From positions 1 through 9,406 of the forward strand of contig CAUJFM010000165.1 of assembly GCA_963169595.1 (NCBI GenBank): a stretch of DNA of 9,406 nt. Direction: 5' to 3'. Each line of letters starts with the position of its first letter. Within the stretch, counting starts at the first letter, position 1. The notes under the pieces are model-generated. The model saw only the letters and a program-made list of their open reading frames with translations, did no database searches and was not told where the DNA came from. The translations under genes were made by a program, and so were the position numbers. This DNA is from Bacteroidota bacterium. Its GTDB lineage: Bacteria; Bacteroidota; Bacteroidia; Flavobacteriales_F; PHOS-HE28. Below are positions 6,122-9,406 of the stretch, piece by piece.

Positions 6122-6148
6122 AGACGCGATCGCACGTATCGCTTCAGC
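6117..6148. terminator. Hairpin in the convergent gap between OmpA-like and DUF2200 genes
   Basis: GCTGAA (6117-6122) and GCGAT (6126-6130) pair with ATCGC (6138-6142) and TTCAGC (6143-6148), an 11-bp stem with a three-base bulge and a seven-base loop. It contains the TGA of the OmpA-like gene and ends five bases from the DUF2200 stop, the expected place for a bidirectional terminator. Neither strand has a U tract after it. Confidence 0.45.
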
Positions 6149-6153
6149 CTACT

Positions 6154-6504
6154 TCACCGCCTTAGGACCTTCTCCATCGCCCGCCCCTTCGCCAGCTCAT
6201 CCACCAGCTTGTCCAGGTAGCGGATCTGCTGCATGAAGGGATCCTCAATGTCCTCCACGCGATAGCCGCAAATAACGCCGGTGATCTTGGCGGCGTTCGG
6301 GTTCATGCGCGGGGCCTCAGCGAAGAAGGTGCGGAAGTCGGTCTTGTCGGCGATGATCTGCTGAAGCGCCTGCTCATCGTAGCCCGTGAGCCAGGTGATC
6401 ACCTGATGCAGCTCCTCCTTCGTGCGGCCCTTCTTCTCCACCTTGGTGACGTAGTGAGGATACACGCTGGCGAAGGCCATACGGAAGACGCGTTCGTTGT
6501 TCAT
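6154..6504 (-). CDS. DUF2200 family protein
   Basis: This 116-residue protein is full length and closely matches the DUF2200 family. It shows the characteristic N-terminus F7-R-M-A-F-A-S-V-Y-P-H-Y with K-V-E-K-K-G-R-T-K-E-E, then W38-L-T-G-Y, the T55-D-F-R-T-F-F-A-E-A-P motif (55-65), N68-P-N, G76-V-I-C-G-Y-R-V-E-D-I-E-D-P (76-89), and the C-terminal M91-Q-Q-I-R-Y-L-D-K-L-V-D-E-L-A-K-G-R-A-M. No signal peptide or membrane segment is seen. The biochemical role of the family is not known to me. The start is the only ATG in front of the conserved N-terminus. It begins 15 bases after the stop of the RelE/ParE toxin on the same strand with no promoter box between, so it is probably the third gene of that toxin-antitoxin transcript. 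Confidence 0.9.
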   Translation of the reverse strand: MNNERVFRMAFASVYPHYVTKVEKKGRTKEELHQVITWLTGYDEQALQQIIADKTDFRTFFAEAPRMNPNAAKITGVICGYRVEDIEDPFMQQIRYLDKLVDELAKGRAMEKVLRR

Positions 6505-6519
6505 GGCGATCGGCTTGGC

Positions 6520-6816
6520 TCAGCGTCGCTCTCCCCAGCGGCTGGGGTTACGCTTGCTGTGGAACACACTGTAGATGATCACCGCATCCTTCATGATCCG
6601 GAACACGATCACGTATGGAAAGCGCTTCAGGTTGATCTTCTTGAACGGCCCACGCCATTTCGGGAAACCCGCCGGGTGTTGTCGGAGCGCGTCGAAATAC
6701 TGCTGTACCTCATCATGGAACTCCTCGCCAAGGCCTTCACGCTGACCTTCGTACCAGAGGTAGCTTTCTATGAACTCCGTGCTGGCTTCATCCCGGACCT
6801 CAAGCCGGTACTTCAT
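6520..6816 (-). CDS. RelE/ParE family toxin (module 1)
   Basis: A 98-residue protein with the compact RelE/ParE fold. It opens with strand M1-K-Y-R-L-E-V and A11-S-T-E-F-I-E-S-Y-L-W-Y-E in the first long helix, then F33-H-D-E-V-Q-Q-Y-F-D-A-L-R-Q-H-P in the second, and the central sheet P58-F-K-K-I-N-L-K-R-F-P-Y-V-I-V-F-R-I. The end, V79-I-I-Y-S-V-F-H-S-K-R-N-P-S-R-W, is the usual C-terminal strand and H-x-x-R-N-P-x-x-W motif of Bacteroidota ParE-like members. RelE relatives cleave ribosome-bound mRNA and ParE relatives poison gyrase; the sequence does not settle which. The ATG overlaps the antitoxin stop as ATGA, the classic antitoxin-first arrangement with translational coupling. The frame is intact and normal in length. 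Confidence 0.88.
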   Translation of the reverse strand: MKYRLEVRDEASTEFIESYLWYEGQREGLGEEFHDEVQQYFDALRQHPAGFPKWRGPFKKINLKRFPYVIVFRIMKDAVIIYSVFHSKRNPSRWGERR

Positions 6817-7052
6817 TCCTTCTTCGCCTTACGCGCCATCTCACGCACTTCTTCCCACGTGTAGCTCTTGCCTTCGCCACGCTTGTACGCGGCGTCGCGC
6901 TCTTTCACGATGTTGTAGTGCTCGTCGGTGAGGCCGTCCTCATCCTCGGCATTCTCCGCACGGAACAGGTCGGCCACCTTCTTCAGCAGGCCTTCATCGG
7001 TGGTGCGTAGCAAGCGCTCGATCAGTTGGAGCTTGAGGAGATCCGTGGACAT
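6813..7052 (-). CDS. Antitoxin of the addiction-module component type (module 1)
   Basis: A 79-residue acidic/basic two-part protein. The N-terminal helix L5-L-K-L-Q-L-I-E-R-L-L-R-T-T-D-E-G-L-L-K-K-V (5-26) probably dimerises. The C-terminal part, E44-H-Y-N-I-V-K-E-R-D-A-A-Y-K-R-G-E-G-K-S-Y-T-W-E-E-V-R (44-70), has the R-x-x-x-Y-x-x-G-x-x-x-x-x-x-W-E-E-V pattern of the putative addiction-module component family (PF09720 type) and would be the toxin-wrapping segment. It lies directly before the RelE/ParE toxin with a four-base overlap. I use the ATG at 7052; the GTG/ATG frame to 7094 would add 14 residues upstream of a plausible TATCTTCG promoter box. These antitoxins often bind their own promoter, and a palindrome GAACGTTC lies 25 bases upstream. 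Confidence 0.82.
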   Translation of the reverse strand: MSTDLLKLQLIERLLRTTDEGLLKKVADLFRAENAEDEDGLTDEHYNIVKERDAAYKRGEGKSYTWEEVREMARKAKKE

Positions 7053-7059
7053 GGCTTCA

Positions 7060-7067
7060 CGAAGATA
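7060..7067 (-). promoter_or_regulatory. Candidate -7 box for toxin-antitoxin module 1
   Basis: TATCTTCG on the minus strand differs from TAnnTTTG at one fixed position and ends seven bases before the antitoxin ATG at 7052. The perfect palindrome GAACGTTC (7078-7085) lies 10 bases upstream, between the -7 and the expected -33 region, where an autoregulating antitoxin could bind. Confidence 0.4.
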
Positions 7068-7109
7068 GCGCTGCTCTGAACGTTCGTCGCGCACCCCTAA
7101 ACACCACCA

Positions 7110-7133
7110 GCCGAACTTGGATCGGGGCTCGGC
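7110..7133 (-). terminator. Weak hairpin directly after the PIN toxin gene
   Basis: GCCGA (7110-7114) pairs with TCGGC (7129-7133), a five-base stem whose minus-strand copy begins immediately after the TAG at 7136-7134. The loop is 14 bases and there is no strong U tract. It is a possible weak terminator between module 2 and module 1. Confidence 0.25.
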
Positions 7134-7696
7134 CTACAGCAACGCATGGAGATAGTCGGCCGTGTTCTTCAGGCCCACCTTCCTGAACTGGTCCAGCACC
7201 TGATAGGCATCAAGCTCCGGGGATCGTCGATTCGCCACAAGCTCCTTGAAGGCCTCCAATGCGCGTGACTGGTTCAGGTCGATGATGTCCGTGAGGAAGT
7301 CATCGGCGCTCTTTGCTTCCAGGCCATACTTGGCCAGCTCGGCGGCTGGGAAATCGCTCAGGTTGTTGGTGACGATCAAGTTCGCATTGGCCTTGATGGC
7401 AGCGGCCAGCACATGGCGGTCGTCCCTGTCGGGAAGCTCCAGGGCATCGATCAGGCCATCGTAGTTCTCCACGAGGGCATCCGGGAAGGCATCGCTCATG
7501 CGCTGAACGCGCTTGGCGATCGTCTGCTCATCAACCCCCTTCGCGCGCATCACCTTGATCCACTCATCGCAAATGCCACTGCTCCACTTCACGGTGAAGG
7601 GGTCGTAGTGTGCGACCACAGCAACAGGTCCCGGATGTTGACCGGGTAGATGACGTTGGTGTCCAGGACACAGGTGAAGCGGAGGCTATGGATCAT
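7134..7696 (-). pseudogene. PIN-domain (VapC-like) toxin, frameshifted near the N-terminus (module 2)
   Basis: The N-terminus is in one frame: ATG at 7696, then a 27-residue stretch with C-V-L-D-T-N-V-I-Y-P (D12 the first PIN catalytic Asp) ending R-D-L-L-L-W. That frame then runs into S-H-T-T-T-P-S-P and TGA (7591-7589). The continuation lies one frame over: A-H-Y-D-P-F-T-V-K-W, D18-E19-W, P63-D-R-D-D-R-H-V-L-A-A-A and V83-T-N-N-L-S-D-F-P, to the TAG at 7134 (numbering from a GTG at 7619). One missing base near 7613-7618 explains the break; adding it back gives about 187 residues, normal for this PIN group. PIN toxins are Mg-dependent RNases that need the acidic cluster, so a protein made from the GTG would lack Asp12. 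The ATG overlaps the HTH gene by 11 bases. A sequencing error is the main alternative. Confidence 0.75.
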
Positions 7697-8147
7697 AGAG
7701 CCCGGCCTCTTCGTCGTCGCGCATCATGTCCTTGAGGTGCTGCTTCTGCGCCTCCTTCATCGCCTGGCGGTACTTCATTACATCCTCGTACCGGATGCGG
7801 CGGTGCTTGCCGATCTTGGTGAAGGGGATCTTGCCCTGCTCCAGGAGCTTCACCACATGCGGCCGCGAACAGCCGAGCATCTCGGCGGCGGCTTGCGTGG
7901 TCATCTCGGCAGCGATGGGGACGATCTGCACGGGGCGACCTTCCCCCAGGTCCTTCAGGATCCGCGTGAGGAGCTGGAGCGCCATGGTGGGCACGGTGAT
8001 CTTCTGGGCGGTCTCCTCGATCTCGATCTCCGTGGTGTCCTTGCGGGCCAGGCTCTTCAACGACTCCTCGAGCGCCGGGAACGACCGCCGCGCGGCCTCC
8101 TGCTCGGAGCGCGTGGGCCGGGGGATATGGGTCTCTAGAGCGGGCAT
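7686..8147 (-). CDS. Excisionase-type HTH antitoxin of the PIN toxin (module 2)
   Basis: A 153-residue protein with a C-terminal MerR/excisionase-like DNA-binding domain. M82-T-T-Q-A-A-A-E-M-L-G-C-S-R-P-H-V (82-98) is the helix-turn-helix, and L101-L-E-Q-G-K-I-P-F-T-K-I-G-K-H-R-R-I-R-Y-E-D-V (101-123) is the wing that reads 'G-x-I-P-x-x-K-x-G-x-H-R-R-I'. A long charged tail, Q134-K-Q-H-L-K-D-M-M-R-D-D-E-E to the end, probably wraps the toxin. The first 80 residues look helical and may dimerise. This architecture next to a PIN gene is a common Bacteroidota toxin-antitoxin arrangement. I start at the ATG at 8147, because the frame further upstream to 8294 covers the promoter. A perfect -7 box and a tandem 9-bp repeat lie just upstream and fit autoregulation. 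With the PIN toxin broken, this may be a solitary antitoxin or regulator. Confidence 0.85.
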   Translation of the reverse strand: MPALETHIPRPTRSEQEAARRSFPALEESLKSLARKDTTEIEIEETAQKITVPTMALQLLTRILKDLGEGRPVQIVPIAAEMTTQAAAEMLGCSRPHVVKLLEQGKIPFTKIGKHRRIRYEDVMKYRQAMKEAQKQHLKDMMRDDEEAGLYDP

Positions 8148-8167
8148 AGCGTTCGGTGTGGGTGACA

Positions 8168-8175
8168 CAAAGTTA
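8168..8175 (-). promoter_or_regulatory. -7 promoter box of the HTH-PIN operon
   Basis: TAACTTTG on the minus strand matches TAnnTTTG at every fixed position and ends 20 bases before the ATG at 8147. The tandem repeat at 8175-8192 abuts it on the upstream side, so a repressor bound there would block the promoter. No distinct -33 TTTG at standard spacing was seen; the repeat itself contains a TTTG on this strand. Confidence 0.55.
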
Positions 8176-8192
8176 AACGAAACAAACGAAAC
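8175..8192. repeat. Tandem 9-bp direct repeat at the HTH-PIN promoter (candidate operator)
   Basis: AAACGAAAC occurs twice in a row (8175-8183 and 8184-8192) with no mismatch, and within each unit AAAC itself is repeated. It touches the -7 box of the antitoxin gene. Direct repeats next to the promoter are a typical binding site for an excisionase/MerR-like antitoxin, but binding is inferred from position only. Confidence 0.45.
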
Positions 8193-8333
8193 GATGTTGC
8201 GCAGGAACCCCGTTCTCACCTCGTCCATTTGCTTGATAGGAAGAGCTAAGCCGGCGCGACCATGGACATAAACGCCTGATACACAGTCGTTCAATTTCTT
8301 GATGGTTGTTTGATGGAAGGTCCTTTCCGAAAA

Positions 8334-8383
8334 TTGAAAAGCAGGAGGGGCTTTTCAAGCTTCGGGGCGATATTTTGAAAAGC
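8334..8383. repeat. 9-bp element in three copies (+,-,+) able to form alternative hairpins
   Basis: TTGAAAAGC lies at 8334-8342 and 8375-8383, and its exact reverse complement GCTTTTCAA at 8350-8358. The middle copy can pair with the first (9-bp stem, seven-base loop) or with the third (9-bp stem, 16-base loop), but not both. On the minus strand the first hairpin is followed by TTTTC, so it could serve as a terminator about 225 bases beyond the module 3 toxin. A protein-binding array is an equal possibility. Confidence 0.45.
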
Positions 8384-8477
8384 TGCCTTCCAGCCGAAGG
8401 GTACACCACCCTTGGTCACGAGCAGCGAGCAAGGACGCATCTACCGGTTCGAGGAATACTTCAAGGTGTTCGAGTAA
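8379..8477 (+). pseudogene. Protein-like open fragment, probable remnant of a lost gene tail
   Basis: After a TGA at 8376-8378 the frame is open for 32 codons and ends at TAA (8475-8477). It includes P-K-G-T-P-P-L-V-T-S-S-E-Q and ends G-R-I-Y-R-F-E-E-Y-F-K-V-F-E, an aromatic and acidic mix that resembles a genuine C-terminus more than random translation. There is no start codon, and the frame upstream is stopped. I do not recognise the family. Confidence 0.22.
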
Positions 8478-8581
8478 GGCTGAAAGACCAGTGGGGCCAA
8501 CGAACGTCCCGGCTCCACAATCGCGTCGCCTTCACGGCCGATGCTGATACCGTGTTCGTCCACGCCAGCGCAGGGCATGGA

Positions 8582-8875
8582 TCAATACGGCCGCTCCTTC
8601 GGATCGCGTTTCTGATGCCAAACGGAAAGTACATGCACCTCCGTGGCGGTGTATGAGTAGAACACCATGTGATCACCAATGGTCTTCAGGCGCACATCGG
8701 GGTCGCTGGTGGGCCGGCCCAGCTTGGGATTGGTGGCGATCACACGCAAGGCGGTCCGGAACAGGCCGTCCAACTTCTCGCTGTATCGGGTGGAGCCATT
8801 GCGGTCCGCCCAGTAGCGCAGGACCTCCAAGCGCTCACGCTGGGCATTGGCCGACCAGACTATTTGCCGAGCCAT
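8582..8875 (-). CDS. RelE/ParE family toxin (module 3)
   Basis: A 97-residue RelE/ParE-fold protein. Helix one contains W7-S-A-N-A-Q-R-E-R-L-E-V-L-R-Y-W (7-22); helix two contains Y31-S-E-K-L-D-G-L-F-R-T-A-L-R-V-I (31-46), followed by N49-P-K-L-G-R-P-T (49-56), typical of the family. The sheet has R62-L-K-T-I-G-D-H-M-V-F-Y-S-Y and the C-terminal strand V82-L-S-V-W-H-Q-K-R-D-P. It is distinct from the module 1 toxin, with W-H-Q-K-R-D-P in place of F-H-S-K-R-N-P. Whether it targets translation or gyrase is not readable here. It starts inside the antitoxin gene, overlapping its end by 16 bases, and the frame is complete. Confidence 0.87.
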   Translation of the reverse strand: MARQIVWSANAQRERLEVLRYWADRNGSTRYSEKLDGLFRTALRVIATNPKLGRPTSDPDVRLKTIGDHMVFYSYTATEVHVLSVWHQKRDPKERPY

Positions 8876-9096
8876 TCATCCACGGCCTTGTTCGCCTCAC
8901 GCTCGCTCAGCTTCCGGCCCGCCTTGATGTCCTTCTTGCCCTTGTTGACGGAAGCCTGCTGTTCTTTCGTGAGCTTGTACGGCTCCAGCTTCGCTGCATC
9001 AGTGCCCATCAGCCGGTAGGCCTCGCGCAACAAGGCGCTGTCCCGCGACCGCATGATGCGGGCGATGAGGCGTTTCTTCAGTTCCACGTCGGACAT
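8860..9096 (-). CDS. Antitoxin of module 3
   Basis: A 78-residue protein lying directly upstream of, and overlapping by 16 bases, the RelE/ParE toxin. The first 40 residues (V4-E-L-K-K-R-L-I-A-R-I-M, then A21-L-L-R-E-A-Y-R-L-M) are helical and leucine-rich, probably the dimer part. The C-terminal half, L42-T-K-E-Q-Q-A-S-V-N-K-G-K-K-D-I-K-A-G-R-K-L-S (42-64) with E67-A-N-K-A-V-D-E-W-L, has the Q-x-x-x-V-x-x-G-x-x-D-I-x-x-G-R-x-x-S pattern I know from small Bacteroidota antitoxins paired with ParE-like toxins. Overall design resembles the module 1 antitoxin, but I see no close residue identity. No separate DNA-binding domain is evident. Its ATG follows a TACCTTAG box by 19 bases. Confidence 0.8.
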   Translation of the reverse strand: MSDVELKKRLIARIMRSRDSALLREAYRLMGTDAAKLEPYKLTKEQQASVNKGKKDIKAGRKLSEREANKAVDEWLGK

Positions 9097-9115
9097 GAGA
9101 TGCGCTTTGGTCTTG

Positions 9116-9123
9116 CTAAGGTA
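9116..9123 (-). promoter_or_regulatory. Candidate -7 box for toxin-antitoxin module 3
   Basis: TACCTTAG on the minus strand differs from TAnnTTTG at one fixed position and ends 19 bases before the antitoxin ATG at 9096. The inverted-repeat region begins next to it (GTAAGG at 9121), so the repeat may be part of the operator or may have been placed beside the promoter. Confidence 0.4.
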
Positions 9124-9241
9124 AGGGGTCGTGAACGGCGAGTGGGGTGCCTCGGATCACGCAGGGTCTCCTCGTTCCTCGGAAGACCCTGCGGAGACAT
9201 GAGATCCGCCGTTCTTCTAGCCCTCAACACAAGGGCCTTAC
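9121..9241. repeat. Nested inverted repeats upstream of module 3
   Basis: Four pairs of inverted sequences share roughly one centre. CGCAGGGTCT/AGACCCTGCG (9160-9169/9184-9193) is a perfect 10-bp stem with a 14-base loop. Outside it are CGGATC/GATCCG (9153-9158/9203-9208), GAACGGCG/CGCCGTTC (9133-9140/9207-9214, sharing two bases with the previous right arm) and GTAAGG/CCTTAC (9121-9126/9236-9241). The layout fits a folded-back repeat element such as a REP-like or miniature transposable remnant. I saw no target-site duplication or second copy here. Confidence 0.45.
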
Positions 9242-9279
9242 GTCGAATGCCGGCCCAAAGGATAGCGATGGCGTAATAG

Positions 9280-9405
9280 AAGCTGGTGCCCGTACCATAC
9301 ACGACATCCCGCGAACGTGAACGCCTACCCGACCTTCCGAGAACGTGGTTCTACGACACGCTGGAACGCTTCGTGGAAGAGGCGATGAAGCCCGCGCACC
9401 GGGAC
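9280..9405 (+). other. Open fragment running off the right edge
   Basis: After a TAG at 9277-9279 one frame stays open to the edge and reads in its last part R-T-W-F-Y-D-T-L-E-R-F-V-E-E-A-M-K-P-A-H, which looks protein-like. There is no ATG; GTG at 9286 is the first possible start. The neighbouring frame reads N-V-N-A-Y-P-T-F just before, so a frameshifted gene start is possible. I do not recognise a family. Confidence 0.25.
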
Positions 9406-9406
9406 T

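Larger units (their letters stand above)
8148..8581. other. Intergenic stretch between modules 2 and 3: promoter, repeats, gene debris
   Basis: These 434 bases hold no complete gene I can support. The first 45 bases carry the leader, promoter and tandem repeat of the HTH gene. From about 8270 to 8385 the DNA is noticeably more AT-rich than its surroundings and contains TTGATGG twice at an 11-base interval (8299 and 8310) and a 9-bp element in three copies. From 8379 to 8477 there is a protein-like open fragment. Bases 8478-8581 show nothing convincing, and the long open frame crossing them (8306-8656, TTG start) runs antisense into the toxin gene. Confidence 0.5.
9097..9406. other. Right-hand intergenic region
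   Basis: These 310 bases contain the module 3 promoter and leader, then the nested inverted repeats, then a stretch open in two plus-strand frames up to the window edge. No complete gene is supported. Confidence 0.5.

Noticed and set aside
7605..7630. Programmed frameshift in the PIN toxin
   Set aside because: No slippery heptamer or downstream stem was seen; a simple base loss or sequencing error explains it better.
8148..8294. Longer N-terminus for the HTH antitoxin
   Set aside because: It would translate through the perfect -7 box and the tandem repeat; the ATG at 8147 fits the promoter position.
8306..8656. Plus-strand open frame of 116 codons
   Set aside because: It begins with TTG, crosses the repeat region and runs antisense through the end of the module 3 toxin; the translation shows no domain.
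9097..9300. Integron attC site
   Set aside because: The inverted repeats lack the GTTRRRY and RYYYAAC core pair at the required ends, and no integrase is present.
1..9406. CRISPR array, tRNA, rRNA, insertion sequence or riboswitch
   Set aside because: No regularly spaced repeats, RNA gene signatures, transposase or known riboswitch core was seen on either strand.

Overview
The window looks like a piece of a fairly GC-rich Bacteroidota genome, most likely of the Flavobacteriales type. The Kelch-repeat protein ends in a type IX secretion C-terminal sorting domain, which is restricted to that phylum. Start codons lack purine-rich Shine-Dalgarno sequences, and several genes are preceded by a TAnCTT(T/C)G-like box that resembles the Bacteroidota sigma-A -7 element TAnnTTTG. 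The lineage is an inference; there is no rRNA or tRNA in the window.

Left part (1-3801, all minus strand). From right to left in coordinates: a Kelch beta-propeller T9SS cargo protein, a short catalytically dead aldehyde-dehydrogenase-like protein, a small secreted protein of unknown function, a membrane-anchored transglutaminase-like protein, a secreted protein with a molybdopterin-oxidoreductase-like fold, and the first codons of a further gene that overlaps it by ATGA. These are mostly envelope or exported proteins.

Middle (3889-6121, plus strand). A glyoxalase/VOC protein, a lower-GC Imm8-family immunity gene with no toxin beside it, a RibD/dihydrofolate-reductase-like protein, and an outer-membrane protein with two OmpA-like domains. 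A hairpin in the 32-base gap at 6122-6153 separates this set from the convergent genes to the right.

Right part (6154-9096, all minus strand). Three separate type II toxin-antitoxin modules lie within about 2.9 kb: a 79-aa antitoxin with a RelE/ParE toxin (followed by a DUF2200 gene), an excisionase-type HTH antitoxin with a PIN-domain toxin, and a 78-aa antitoxin with a second RelE/ParE toxin. The PIN toxin is frameshifted near its N-terminus, so its first catalytic Asp is separated from the rest of the domain. The spaces between modules hold repeats: a tandem 9-bp repeat at the HTH-PIN promoter, a 9-bp element in three orientations that can form two alternative hairpins, and nested inverted repeats right of the last antitoxin. 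Short open fragments that look like gene tails also occur there. The region reads as an accessory toxin-antitoxin cluster with gene debris. I see no complete novel multigene system; the most unusual signals are the repeat structures, the broken PIN toxin and the orphan immunity gene.
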